Positions 37,001 to 45,030 of a stretch of 64,000 nucleotides of DNA are shown in pieces. Each line of letters starts with the position of its first letter. Within the stretch, counting starts at the first letter, position 1. The notes beneath the pieces were generated by a model. It searched no databases, was not told the DNA's origin, and saw only the letters and a list, made by a program, of their open reading frames with translations. Both the position numbers and the translations under genes were made by a program. Source of the stretch: Paraburkholderia dinghuensis (GTDB lineage: Bacteria > Pseudomonadota > Gammaproteobacteria > Burkholderiales > Burkholderiaceae); the NCBI RefSeq assembly GCF_003837865.1, contig NZ_RQIS01000007.1, forward strand, positions 62,001 to 126,000. The letters are read 5' to 3'.

Positions 37001-37679
37001 ATGCGACGCTGCTATTGGTGGTGCTTAACCCAGTGGACAGCGATCCGATGCCAGTCGATGTCGAAGTGGAGAGCGTAGTGACGGCACTGTTGGTCGTGCT
37101 CAATGTCGACGATACGGACGTCGATAGCGAATTGAGCTGATTGACGTCCACTGCGTCGGTGCCGGCAACACCCGGCGCTACGCCCGAGAGCAATACACCG
37201 CCGCTCGCGTTCGACATGGTCAGCACGTTTCCACTATCTCCACTGACGCGAAAAGAGATGTTCCCGGTTGAGCCGTTCAGGACAATCTGGGTATCGTCGG
37301 CGGATATGCCAGCCCAGTCAAAACTGCTGCCGACGGTGACCCCTCCCGCCCAGGAGTTAACCCCGCTGCTGCACGTCGAGGATCCACTTCCACTGGCTCC
37401 ATAGCCGGTGTTACTTACGCCGCCAAACAAGCCGGGCGTGAAAAAGTTCGCGCAAAAGACAGTGTTGGCTTGCGCAAATGCCGGCGATTCTGGAAACACC
37501 GTCAATCCAATTACGGCCGCAATCGCCAGCACGCTACTGCGCGGCACTGACCAAATCGTTTCCAGCGCCACAATGCCTTTGCGAGTCGATGCGCCACATC
37601 CCTTTACCGATGCAAGTTCCGATACCGCGACCCAACTGCGAGTGGCTTCGCACCAGATTGTCCTGAAGATCCTGTTCAT
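34044..37679 (-). CDS. Trimeric autotransporter adhesin (YadA/Hia type)
   Basis: 1211 residues. The ATG at 37679 is preferred to the GTG at 37685 because the AGGAG spacing is better and the extended signal peptide begins there (MNRIFRTIW, then SWVAVSELA). Cleavage probably follows SPAFA near residue 70. Residues about 185-730 are Ser/Thr-rich SLST repeats. Residues about 760-900 are YadA-head repeats of the AVAIG/VALG type. Neck motifs (VTNVAAG with DAVNGSQL; IVNVAAG with DAVNVNQL) follow near 935 and 1090. The last 80 residues are the four-strand YadA anchor ending GYGYSW. It trimerises in the outer membrane and exports its own passenger. It heads an operon with two DUF2827 genes. Confidence 0.93.
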   Translation of the reverse strand: MNRIFRTIWCEATRSWVAVSELASVKGCGASTRKGIVALETIWSVPRSSVLAIAAVIGLTVFPESPAFAQANTVFCANFFTPGLFGGVSNTGYGASGSGSSTCSSGVNSWAGGVTVGSSFDWAGISADDTQIVLNGSTGNISFRVSGDSGNVLTMSNASGGVLLSGVAPGVAGTDAVDVNQLNSLSTSVSSTLSTTNSAVTTLSTSTSTGIGSLSTGLSTTNSSVASLSTTQSSTDSTVASLSTSTSTGIGSLSTGLSTTNSNVTSLSTSASTGISSASSSITSLSTSASTGVGSLSTGLSTTNSNVTSLSTGLSSTNSTVASLSTSTSTGIGSLSTGLSATNSNVTSLSTAQSSTDSTVASLSTSTSTGIGSLSTGLSTTNSNVTSLSTSASTGISSANSSITSLSTSASTGIGSLSTGLSTTNSNVSSLSTGLSSTNSTVTSLSTSTSTGIGSLSTGLSTTNSNVTSLSTSTSTSVGSLSTGLSATNSNVTSLSTSTSTSVGSLSTGLSATNSNVTSLSTSTSTSVGSLSTGLSATNSNVTSLSTSTSTSVGSLSTGLSATNSNVTSLSTSTSTSVGSLSTGLSATNSNVTSLSTSTSTSVGSLSTGLSATNSNVTSLSTSTSTSVGSLSTGLSTTASTVTSLSTSTSTGINSLSTGLSTTNSNVTALSTGLSSTNSTVNSLSTSTAAGINSLSTGLSTANSNVTSLSTGLSTTNSNVASLSTSTSTAIAAARPAYFGINFTGTQQNNFNGDGATGANAMAIGVNASASGSSSVALGTSASAGADGAVAIGQQVTATGGQAVSVGVANTASGNGAVAIGDPDVATGTGAVALGGTNTATGQGAVAIGNANIATGTGSVALGNASNAAGAGSLALGSNAVANNANDVALGSGSVTAAPTPTPSATIGGIVYPFAGTSPTSVVSVGAPGAERQVTNVAAGRLSSTSTDAVNGSQLNATNQAVNSLSAATSTGIGSLSTGLSSLSTGLASTNNNVSSLSTGLSTTNSTMATLSTGETSIAATVNQLSTTINSNPAISGNKSGIAADMSGTGTAPPTVTPSSNSVAVGANSNDGGRSNVVSVGSDTQQRQIVNVAAGTQGTDAVNVNQLNILASSVSQSMQNQQLQINTLDSALQQTDQMARQGIAAATALTMVPQVEPGKIINVGVGVARFAGESGMALAASAHVTTNGIVKLGIGVAGSNKTYGAGYGYSW
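35794..36330 (-). repeat. 75-bp tandem repeat array inside the adhesin stalk
   Basis: About seven consecutive copies of a 75-bp unit, with period starts seen at 35824, 35899, 35974, 36049, 36124, 36199 and 36274. Neighbouring copies differ at only a few positions. Each encodes a 25-residue SLST(S/T)-type unit. Related but more diverged units extend to about 37100. The unit is a multiple of three, so copy-number changes would stay in frame. Confidence 0.9.
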
Positions 37680-37713
37680 AGTCACGGTACTCCTACTGCA
37701 ACGAAAAAGATTT

Positions 37714-37929
37714 TTACAAAATATGGATACCTAATAAATGAAAGCGGCTAATCACAATGTCACCACAAGCCTGGACGTAGGCAAACAATTCGATACCGCC
37801 AGGTGCCAGGGTCATGGTGCCTCGCGCCTGGTCTGCAATCGGCAGGTCGCGCGGGAAGTCAGAGGCGGGCTTGCCACTACCGGCATTGCCACGCTCCAAA
37901 TCCTGCAAATTTTTCACTTCAGAACACAT
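37714..37929 (-). CDS. Possible small protein upstream of the adhesin
   Basis: 71 codons from an ATG at 37929, ending 34 bp before the adhesin start on the same strand. The N-terminal half is charged (CSEVKNLQDLERGN) and the C-terminal half is hydrophobic (GIELFAYVQACGDIVISRF). A GGGAG lies 12 bases before the ATG, rather far. No family was recognised. Protein-like composition and position are the only support, and it may be non-coding leader DNA. Confidence 0.3.
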   Translation of the reverse strand: MCSEVKNLQDLERGNAGSGKPASDFPRDLPIADQARGTMTLAPGGIELFAYVQACGDIVISRFHLLGIHIL

Positions 37930-38087
37930 GACGGAGCGGCTCCCTGACGCTCCAGATAATAGGAAAGAAGTGATGGAAGTGCTGAAGGGGTCGGACCGCC
38001 CGTGTGAGTGGACAGGCAAGAAGCCAGCAATAGTTCGAAACGGATGGCGTGATGATCGACGCTGCGCGGGCATGTCTGCTCCAGGCG

Positions 38088-38201
38088 GTCGAATCTGGTT
38101 TGCCGGATATTCGCGTACGGCTTATCGATACTCCCGCAAATGTCGGCGGACAGTGCATTGCGTTCTATCCGAAGCAGCCCGTCTATGCCGTGTCGTCGGC
38201 G
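38088..38201 (+). pseudogene. Fragment of TrxR-like ferredoxin-NADP reductase gene
   Basis: A short frame reads LPDIRVRLIDTP followed by NVGGQCIAFYPKQPVY. This matches the block of type 2 (thioredoxin-reductase-like) ferredoxin-NADP+ reductases that follows the first FAD motif (typically ...GGQ..ALYPEKPIYD). Nothing before or after belongs to the family: the GxGxxG loop and the NADP domain are missing. It is read as a 30-codon relic in the 690-bp gene-poor stretch between the adhesin and the second sugar importer. Confidence 0.5.
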
Positions 38202-38375
38202 ACATTTAAAGCAAGCGTCGCAGTTCTCCGTTTGAAGTCCTGCTACCGACAGAAGGCGCGTAAAGCGCCTTGCTAAAACCCCCATCGTGCACTAAAAAAT
38301 TAGCTACCAGGTCTGCGTGTCGTCCAGTCGTCCGGCCACGAAAACGGCGCTCCCACCGGGGCGAGCGGACAGTCC
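38202..38375. other. Upstream region of second sugar importer operon
   Basis: No gene seen. Together with 37930-38087 and the reductase fragment this makes a gene-poor stretch of about 450 bp. It should contain the promoter of the importer genes. No clear promoter was identified. Confidence 0.4.
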
Positions 38376-39116
38376 ATGAGTCTTCTTGAACTCAAAGGTG
38401 TTTCCAGGCACTTCGGCGCGATTCACGCTCTGAATGACGTGACGCTGAGTCTCGAGCCAGGCGAGGTGCTCGGGCTAATGGGCGACAACGGCGCCGGGAA
38501 ATCGACGCTGGTGAAGGTCATTGCCGGTAACTTTCCTCCCACGCACGGCGAAATGCTCATAGACGGAAAACCGGTGCACTTCGCCAAGCCGATCGATGCG
38601 CGCGCCCGCGGGATCGAGGTCGTTTATCAGGACCTCGCGCTTTGCGACAACCTTACGGCGGCTGCCAATGTCTTTCTCGGTCGTGAACTACGGTTCGGTT
38701 TCGGACCGTTCCGCATTCTCGATCACGCGACGATGTATCGGCGCGCCGGTGAGTTATTCAAACAACTGAAATCCGAAACACGGCCGCGCGATCTCGTCCG
38801 ACAAATGTCGGGTGGCCAGCGCCAGGCTGTGGCGATTGCCCGTACGCGCCTGTCCGAAGCGCGGCTCGTTCTCATGGACGAGCCGACCGCGGCAATCAGC
38901 GTCCGGCAGGTTGCGGAGGTGCTCGAGCTCATCAAACGCCTGTCCGAACACGGCATCGCGGTCATTCTCATCAGCCACCGCATGCCTGACGTTTTTGCCG
39001 TCGCGCACCGCGTGGTCGTCATGCGGCGCGGGCGCAAGGTTGCAGACAAGAAGACTGAATCGTCTTCTCCGGAAGAGGTGACCGGTCTCATCACCGGCGC
39101 CATCGCCGCCGCCTGA
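38376..39116 (+). CDS. Sugar ABC importer ATPase, single-domain (FrcA-like)
   Basis: 246 residues, one nucleotide-binding domain, unlike the tandem ATPase of the rhamnose importer. Walker A GDNGAGKST, Q-loop VVYQDLALC, signature MSGGQRQA, Walker B LVLMDEPT and switch LISHRMPD are all intact. Single-domain ATPases of this length occur in the FrcBCA fructose-type importers of rhizobia and Burkholderiaceae. It is followed by permease and binding-protein genes in the same direction. The sugar is unknown. Confidence 0.88.
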   Translation: MSLLELKGVSRHFGAIHALNDVTLSLEPGEVLGLMGDNGAGKSTLVKVIAGNFPPTHGEMLIDGKPVHFAKPIDARARGIEVVYQDLALCDNLTAAANVFLGRELRFGFGPFRILDHATMYRRAGELFKQLKSETRPRDLVRQMSGGQRQAVAIARTRLSEARLVLMDEPTAAISVRQVAEVLELIKRLSEHGIAVILISHRMPDVFAVAHRVVVMRRGRKVADKKTESSSPEEVTGLITGAIAAA

Positions 39117-39142
39117 ACCTGCTTCGTCCGGGAGCCACGAAA

Positions 39143-40168
39143 TTGAACGACGCGCCCCAAAGGCCCACTTCCATGCCGACATCGCTCGATGATCCGCAAG
39201 CCGAGAAGACGCATACGCGCTGGACGGGCCTTCTCGCAAGCCAGGTGTTCTGGGTGGTGCTGGCGACGTTCATCGCGTGCATCGCGCTCTCGATTGCGAC
39301 CTCGACCTTCGCGACCCCGGAGAATCTGTTCAACGTCACGCGCAACTTTGCCTTCGTCGCCATCGTCGCGCTCGGCATGATGGCGGTCATCGTCACGGGC
39401 GGCATCGACATTTCGGTCGGCTCGACGATCGGCATCAGCGGCATCGTGCTCTCGGTGGTCATGAATGCCGGCTATCCGATCTGGGCCGGCATCGGCATGG
39501 GGCTCCTGACCGCAGGGCTCGTCGGTCTCGTGAACGGTGTGCTGATTGCTTATCTAGGCATGCAGCCTTTTGTCGTGACGCTCGCGATGTTAAGCGTCGG
39601 CCGCAGCCTCGCGCTCGTGATTTCCCGCAGCCGCACCATTTTCGAATTCGGCCCCGACGGGAGCAAACTGCTTGCGCTCGGCGGCGGTTCGACACTGGGC
39701 GTTGCCAATCCCGTGTGGTTTCTCATTGTCCTTGCCGTGCTTTTCTGGTTCGCATTCGGCTGGACGCGCTGGGGCCGCTATGTCTACGCAATCGGAGGCA
39801 ACCGTTACGCAGCGAATCTCACCGGCGTTCCGGTGCGCCGCATCATCTGCTCCGTCTATGTGCTCTGCGGCCTCATGGCGGGCGTCGCGGCGATCCTCGA
39901 AGTCGGCTGGCTCGGCGCGGTGACGACGGGCCTCGGCACCGGCGATGAACTGCGCGTGATCGCCGCGACGGTGGTCGGCGGAACGAATCTCGCTGGCGGC
40001 GTTGGTAGTGCGTTCGGGACGGTTGTCGGCGCAGCGCTCATCGAAGTTATCCGCAACAGCCTGATCCTGCTCGGCGTCGATGCGTTCTGGCAGGGGACGG
40101 TTGTGGGCACGTTCATTGTCGTCGCCGTGCTTTTCAACCGGCTCGGCGGCGAGCGGCAAGGAGAGTGA
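39143..40168 (+). CDS. Sugar ABC importer permease (FrcC-like)
   Basis: 341 residues, BPD_transp_2 family. The hallmark GGIDISVGSTIG follows the second hydrophobic segment. The coupling loop is YAIGGNRYAANLTGVPV, and VVGGTNLAGGVGSAFG lies near the C-terminus. Only one permease gene is present, so the channel is probably a homodimer, consistent with the single-domain ATPase. It starts 26 bp after the ATPase gene. Confidence 0.88.
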   Translation: MNDAPQRPTSMPTSLDDPQAEKTHTRWTGLLASQVFWVVLATFIACIALSIATSTFATPENLFNVTRNFAFVAIVALGMMAVIVTGGIDISVGSTIGISGIVLSVVMNAGYPIWAGIGMGLLTAGLVGLVNGVLIAYLGMQPFVVTLAMLSVGRSLALVISRSRTIFEFGPDGSKLLALGGGSTLGVANPVWFLIVLAVLFWFAFGWTRWGRYVYAIGGNRYAANLTGVPVRRIICSVYVLCGLMAGVAAILEVGWLGAVTTGLGTGDELRVIAATVVGGTNLAGGVGSAFGTVVGAALIEVIRNSLILLGVDAFWQGTVVGTFIVVAVLFNRLGGERQGE

Positions 40169-40378
40169 AATGGCTTCGGGCGCACCGGCCGCGACATGGC
40201 CAGTGCCGCGCGAAGCGGGCGCGCCCGGGCGACACGCGGAACTGCCGGACGCAAGGCTCAGGAGCCCGCGAATTCCGCAAAAGGCACAAAGGCCGATTGC
40301 GGGCTTTCCCTGAGATCGTTGTGAAAATCGAGCGGGCAGACATGGGCACCGCGAGCCGGTGCTGAACAGGAGGCAACA

Positions 40379-41371
40379 ATGAAGAAAAGGTGGATGTGTC
40401 TTGCTGCGATCGGAGGCCTCGCGATGCTGGCTTCTGCGGCCTTTGCAGCCGATAAGACCGTGGCGCTGGTGGTGAAGGGTCTCGACAACCCGTTTTTCGA
40501 TCTCATGCATCAGGGATGCGAGCGAGCGAACAAGGAGCTCAGCAAGCAAGGCGTCAACTGTTACTACACGGGTCCGGCGACGGCGGCGGACGAGAGCGCG
40601 CAGGTGCAGATCATCGACGACCTGCTGACGAAGGGCGTGGCGGCAATCGCGATCTCGCCTGCGAATGCGCCAGCGGTGGCGGAAGTGCTGCGCCGCCGCA
40701 ACTCGCCGATCCCGATCATCACCGCGGACGCCGACTTGCTGCCGAAGGATGCCTCGCTGCGCAAGAGCTACGTCGGCACCGACAACTACGAAATGGGCGT
40801 CAAGCTCGGCGAGGAGTTGAAGGCGCTGATGCCGAAGGGGGGCAATGTCTGCCTCGTGATGGGCAATCCCGCGGCCGATAACATCAACCAGCGGGCCCAG
40901 GGCGCACGCGATGCGCTTTCAGGGAAGAAGGGAATTGCAAAGCTCGCAGGCGAGAACGGCTGGCATGAAATCAGCGCTTGTCCGCTCTACGTGAACGACG
41001 ACGCCGCCAAGGCGAACCAGATGATGCAGGACACGTTGACCGCCAACCCCACCGGTCTCGACGCTTTCCTGCTCGCGGGCGGTTGGCCGCTCTTTGCCCC
41101 GCAGGCGTATGCGCAGGTCGTCGCGCCGATCATGGACAGGATCAAGAGCGGCAAGTTCGTCATCGTCTCGGCTGACACGCTCGGACCGGAACTGCAGGCG
41201 CTCAGGGATCACAAGGTGAATGTCCTCGTCGGTCAACGACCGGAGGAAATGGGCTATAAGGCCGCGATGGTCATGCGCGATCTCGCTCAGGGGAAGACGG
41301 TTCCTCCGGTCATTCATACCGGCCTCGACGTCTGCACCTGGAAGAACGTAGAGACTTGCCTCAAGCATTGA
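40379..41371 (+). CDS. Periplasmic sugar-binding protein (FrcB-like)
   Basis: 330 residues. The signal peptide cleaves near AAFAADK (about residue 23), and a type I periplasmic binding fold follows (TVALVVKGLDNPFFD, IAISPANAPAVAEV, IPIITADADLL). There is a Cys at NCYYTG and three near HTGLDVCTWKNVETC, more than most relatives. It follows the permease gene after 210 bp, with AGGAGG about seven bases before the ATG, so it may also have its own promoter. No sugar-metabolising enzyme lies next to this importer. Confidence 0.87.
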   Translation: MKKRWMCLAAIGGLAMLASAAFAADKTVALVVKGLDNPFFDLMHQGCERANKELSKQGVNCYYTGPATAADESAQVQIIDDLLTKGVAAIAISPANAPAVAEVLRRRNSPIPIITADADLLPKDASLRKSYVGTDNYEMGVKLGEELKALMPKGGNVCLVMGNPAADNINQRAQGARDALSGKKGIAKLAGENGWHEISACPLYVNDDAAKANQMMQDTLTANPTGLDAFLLAGGWPLFAPQAYAQVVAPIMDRIKSGKFVIVSADTLGPELQALRDHKVNVLVGQRPEEMGYKAAMVMRDLAQGKTVPPVIHTGLDVCTWKNVETCLKH

Positions 41372-41612
41372 GAGAGGAGTGCGCGTAGCAAAGGACGATG
41401 CTGGGGCCGGGGCACGTTTGAACCGGCTCCAGCACGCCTCGCGATCTACGTGATCTGCCCGGTCGCCGGATTCCTGACTGCCTCGTGGCGGCATTGACAC
41501 CCGTTGCCGCAAGGCTGGGCTGTACGGGCAATATCTGAAGGAGTGCAAAGCATGCAGATGGCCCCCCTCGTTCGCCATAAAAGGCTGCATCTGACCGTCC
41601 GCCAATGACCGC

Positions 41613-42530
41613 TCATACGGCGTTTGATACCACCGTCCCGCCGAGAAGGCTCATCAGCGTCCTCGCGTTGCGTTGTCCTTGATCTTCGTAGTTGTTGTTG
41701 AAGAGCACATGCGTTTGCGCAACGTAAGCGGCGATCTTTCGAATTTCCTCGGCGAGCCCGGCCAGTTCGTCATCGTTGTAGTCGTAGTTAAAACGTTCAC
41801 TCGACGCCGTCGCGCCCTTGATATTCCACGTTTCGTGATTGCGCCCGTGCAGACGAACCAGCGCGAGGTCGTCGCCCGTGACTTCCCATACCGCGGGAAT
41901 GGTATTCGCGCCTCCCTGCGGTTCGTCGACTACGACGTGCACGAGGCCGCGCTCGCGCTCGAACGCGAGCGTTGATTCGGTGTGGGCTTCATCGAACCAT
42001 GAACGGTTGCGAAATTCGACGGCCATCCGGTAGCCGGGCGGCAACCGGTCCGCGCAGTGCGCGACGTGTGTGTGCCCGTCCGGCCCGGACGTGACCCACG
42101 GCGCGAACTGGAAATGCACGGCACCTAGTTTGCCCGCATCGTGAAGCGGTGCGATGGCTTCGAGGTAGCGCCGCCAGAGTTCGTCACGGATCGCGTCCGG
42201 TATGTCCTTGTAGTAGAGATTGGCCTTGCCGTTCTGGGGCAGTGCCGCCTGCATGTCTTTCGGGAACATGTCGCGCGGCGTCTGATGACCGGTGAAAAGG
42301 CGGAACGCCTTGATGTTGAAGACGAAGTGCGGTGGCGTGCGTTCAACCCAGAGCACGGAATTCGAGCCGTTCGGCATTGAGTAGTAGCTGGAGTCCACCT
42401 CGACGATGGGGAACTGGCTCGCGTAGAAGCGCAGGCGCGCCTCCGCGCTGTTGCAGCCGCTCGGGTAGAACCGCTTGCTCTTGATGAGCGTGGGGTCGGT
42501 CCAGGATGCGGTGCCTACCAGAATGCTCAT
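41613..42530 (-). CDS. DUF72 domain protein
   Basis: 305 residues from the ATG at 42530 with GGAG ten bases upstream. Earlier in-frame starts add non-conserved sequence. DUF72 (YecE-like) TIM-barrel pattern: ILVGTASWTDPTL, FPIVEVDSSYYSMP, FVFNIKAFRLFTGH, GAVHFQFAPW, MAVEFRNRSWF, ALVRLHGRNHETW and HVLFNNNYEDQGQRNA. The family is widespread, with conserved acidic and His residues in a barrel cavity. A nuclease or hydrolase role has been proposed for relatives, but none is firmly established. The gene is monocistronic. Confidence 0.88.
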   Translation of the reverse strand: MSILVGTASWTDPTLIKSKRFYPSGCNSAEARLRFYASQFPIVEVDSSYYSMPNGSNSVLWVERTPPHFVFNIKAFRLFTGHQTPRDMFPKDMQAALPQNGKANLYYKDIPDAIRDELWRRYLEAIAPLHDAGKLGAVHFQFAPWVTSGPDGHTHVAHCADRLPPGYRMAVEFRNRSWFDEAHTESTLAFERERGLVHVVVDEPQGGANTIPAVWEVTGDDLALVRLHGRNHETWNIKGATASSERFNYDYNDDELAGLAEEIRKIAAYVAQTHVLFNNNYEDQGQRNARTLMSLLGGTVVSNAV

Positions 42531-42936
42531 GGCGTTTCTCCGTGCCGTCGGGGCCGGGTGGCGGGGCGTAATGTGCTCCGCAGGCGATATTCTGCGCGCG
42601 ATCGGAGCGGGTCGCGCCGTGCACTGATGTATTAACGGCGAACACCGCGGCGAGACTGTGTATTCAGAAATAGCAATGACATAAACGACCGATCTGCGCA
42701 AACCGGGTCAAAAAGATCTGGGCAATCGGGGTAAATCCGGGGGGGGCGCGTGAAGCGACGGCGCTGAAAGCGCAATTCAATCGTATGCGATGAACCGGCG
42801 TGTTTTCCTGACAATTCGTAGGCTTGCCTGAAATTTGGTTGTAAGTCGCCGTTGCTAGAGTCGTTCCAGGCGTTTTACCGACTGCCCCCGTGCTGTGTCC
42901 AGGCGCAGAGGCAGAAAATGACGAGAGCGACCTTTC
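42531..42936. other. Intergenic region with short imperfect direct repeat
   Basis: 406 bp between divergent genes, no credible gene. It holds two 17-bp imperfect direct repeats of the form GATCTG(C/G)GCAA at 42691-42707 and 42715-42731 (14 of 17 identical, period 24), which could be a regulator site. A run of eight G lies just to the right. Confidence 0.45.
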
Positions 42937-43788
42937 ATGAATAAAGTCCGCGCATTCTGGATCGTTTTGGCGCTGCTCTTTTCCAGTCCCGTCTGGGCCT
43001 TCCAGTCCCGGGTCGTAGCTATTCCGAGCGCCGCAATGCGGCAATCGTTCGACGCGACCGTCGTGCTGCCCGACGACTACGCGCGCGGCAATCACACGCG
43101 GCGTTATCCGGTGATTTATGTGCTGCACGGCTCGGGTGGGGATTACACCGACTGGACGTCGAACTCACGTATCGGCCGGCTCGCGGATCGTTATCACGTG
43201 ATTCTCGTGATGCCGGACGGTGGCCATGAAAGCTGGTACATCGACAGCCCGTTCAATCGGGATAGCCAGTACGAGACCTACGTGGGCAACGAAGTGGTCG
43301 CCTGGGCCGACGCGCATTTACGCACGATCGCCACGAAACAGGGGCGCGCCATCACGGGCCTGAGCATGGGTGGCTTCGGTGCGCTGCGTATTGCACTCGA
43401 CCGGCCCGAAACATTCGGCGCCGCGGGTAGCATCAGCGGCGCGGTCGATCCGCGCGCGTGCGAAGACGAGCCAGGCATCGCCCACGTGTTCGGCGATCCT
43501 GCGCGTCACGCGTCGTACTGGAACCGCAATGCGATCATCGTGCGCGCGCGCGACTTCGAACGCGACCATATCGATCTGACCATCGACTGCGGTGTGAGCG
43601 ATGATTTCGTCTCATCGAACCGCACGCTGCACCAGCGGCTCGTCGAACTCGGCGTTCCACATGACTATGCCGAGCGTACCGGCGGACACACTTGGGCTTA
43701 CTGGTCAAACGCGATTCGCTATCAGGTTTTGTTCTTCGCCAACGCGTTCCGGCGTAACGGCGGGTATCAGCAGTCCACACGGGCGTGA
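42937..43788 (+). CDS. Secreted esterase, alpha/beta hydrolase of the esterase D / tributyrin esterase group
   Basis: 283 residues with a signal peptide (cleavage near PVWAFQS, about residue 21). The esterase fold shows VIYVLHGSGGDYTDW as oxyanion region, MPDGGHESWY, the nucleophile elbow GLSMGGFGALR, and the C-terminal histidine in GGHTWAYW. An aspartate in CGVSDDFV is the likely third catalytic residue. It belongs with exported carboxylesterases resembling S-formylglutathione hydrolase. The native substrate is unknown. The gene stands alone. Confidence 0.87.
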   Translation: MNKVRAFWIVLALLFSSPVWAFQSRVVAIPSAAMRQSFDATVVLPDDYARGNHTRRYPVIYVLHGSGGDYTDWTSNSRIGRLADRYHVILVMPDGGHESWYIDSPFNRDSQYETYVGNEVVAWADAHLRTIATKQGRAITGLSMGGFGALRIALDRPETFGAAGSISGAVDPRACEDEPGIAHVFGDPARHASYWNRNAIIVRARDFERDHIDLTIDCGVSDDFVSSNRTLHQRLVELGVPHDYAERTGGHTWAYWSNAIRYQVLFFANAFRRNGGYQQSTRA

Positions 43789-43888
43789 TTCTGGTTCTGT
43801 GCGCTACGTTTGCGGGTTTTACCGGTTTGCGAGCGGCTAAGTTCCTCCAGGCGCGACCGGTACGGTCGGCAAAGAACGCGTCGTACAT

Positions 43889-44095
43889 TCAATTGCTCTT
43901 GCCGCCGCCGTCCAGCCCGGCGCCGCGATGCCAGACGTCCTTGCCGCGCGGCGAGAGTTCGCCGCAGCTATGTTCGCGGTCGGGTTCGGTGCCATAGACA
44001 GCCATTTCGCCGCCAGGCGGCTCCTGGGCACGTTGAATTTCGCGCTTGCGCTCTGCTACACGTTCATCCTGCGAGCGGCCTGCGTAGACGTTCAC
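43889..44095 (-). CDS. Small hydrophilic protein, unassigned
   Basis: 68 codons from a GTG at 44095 with AAGGAG eight bases upstream, a good ribosome site. The product is very hydrophilic: a charged helix (DERVAERKREIQRAQE) and a Gly-rich tail (HRGAGLDGGGKSN). A single cysteine is present. No signal or membrane segment and no known family. It follows a possible 40-residue membrane protein gene by 24 bp, so the two may be co-transcribed. Confidence 0.5.
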   Translation of the reverse strand: MNVYAGRSQDERVAERKREIQRAQEPPGGEMAVYGTEPDREHSCGELSPRGKDVWHRGAGLDGGGKSN

Positions 44096-44119
44096 GATGG
44101 CTCTCCTTTTGCGTCGTCG

Positions 44120-44242
44120 TCAGATAGATTCAATATGCAAAACCAGTAACACGCCCGCCACGATCGCGCATTCGATTGCCACGAGGCCGGTCAATGAAAT
44201 CACGCTCATCAGCGCCGGATGGGATCGGTGTGAAGATTTCAT
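44120..44242 (-). CDS. Possible 40-residue single-span membrane protein
   Basis: The frame from the ATG at 44242 to a TGA at 44120 encodes 40 residues. A short basic lead (KSSHRSHP) is followed by a continuous hydrophobic helix (VISLTGLVAIECAIVAGVLLV) and a short tail. Composition and topology are those of a small inner-membrane protein. The ribosome site is weak (AAGGTT about 14 bases upstream, GGA closer). Support is composition plus position before another small gene. Confidence 0.4.
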   Translation of the reverse strand: MKSSHRSHPALMSVISLTGLVAIECAIVAGVLLVLHIESI

Positions 44243-44374
44243 GTTTGTATCCAGTAACCTTTTGCACTTCCATTGATGCATTGCGCGTGCCTTGATTCTC
44301 CGGGCTCACGGTATGTAATCACGAAATACAACTCAAAAGACTAGTTGAAGAATCCAGAAATGGATGCGCGCCGC

Positions 44375-44725
44375 TCACTGTGTCTGCACCCGGCGCAGGA
44401 TGGCGAGCAACTGCGAACGGGCGAACGGTTTGCGCAGAAAACCGGCAAGCTGGGCATCCGGCGGCGGCGTCACCAGCGCGGACACCAGCACGAGCGGCAC
44501 GTTCGCCAATACGCGATTGCGGCGCATTTCACGCATCAACGCAAGGCCGTCCATGCGCGGCATTGAGCAGTCGGATATCACGACGTCGGGCGGATCGGCG
44601 AGCGCGCAGCGCAACGCATCCCTGCCGTCCGCTGCGGTCGTGACCTTGTAGCCTTCCTGGCCAACCAGTTCCCTTAGGGCATTGAGTGCGTTCGCGTCAT
44701 CGTCGACGAGCAATACGGTAACCAT
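44375..44725 (-). CDS. CheY-like single-domain response regulator
   Basis: 116 residues, receiver domain only: acidic pair VLLVDDDANA, phospho-acceptor in VVISDCSMPRMDG, threonine/serine position LVSALV and switch lysine in GFLRKPFA. No output domain, so it acts by protein contact or as a phosphate sink. No kinase gene is adjacent. The nearest genes are the anti-sigma and sigma factors to the right, on the same strand but 305 bp away. Confidence 0.87.
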   Translation of the reverse strand: MVTVLLVDDDANALNALRELVGQEGYKVTTAADGRDALRCALADPPDVVISDCSMPRMDGLALMREMRRNRVLANVPLVLVSALVTPPPDAQLAGFLRKPFARSQLLAILRRVQTQ

Positions 44726-45030
44726 TCGTCTTTACCTGAGGTGGCGAGGACGCGCATATCGATGCGTCCCTGTTCGTCGAAAATCCGATGCCGGTGGTTG
44801 CGCGCGTAGATTCGTACCGGGTCCGGAGTTCGTAAGAGAAACCGCAAGCGCTGTGCCTGCGATTGGCCGTCGCTGTGGACGAGGGACAAATCGCTACGTC
44901 TTTGCGTCGTTCGCTAACGGGAGAAATCGGAAGGAAACACTTCGATCGCCGCAGACCGCGAGCATGTGGCCGATGCGCCCAGCGATGCCGAACTGTCGCG
45001 AACGGGCGAGAACCGGCACAAGCGCGCGCG
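44726..45030. other. Intergenic region between CheY-like and anti-sigma genes
   Basis: 305 bp. A minus-strand frame of about 70 codons (44889-44674, overlapping the regulator start) reads RLRFLLRTPDPVRIYA and is protein-like. It has no ATG or GTG start with a ribosome site, and it was not called. No hairpin terminator is clear. Confidence 0.4.
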
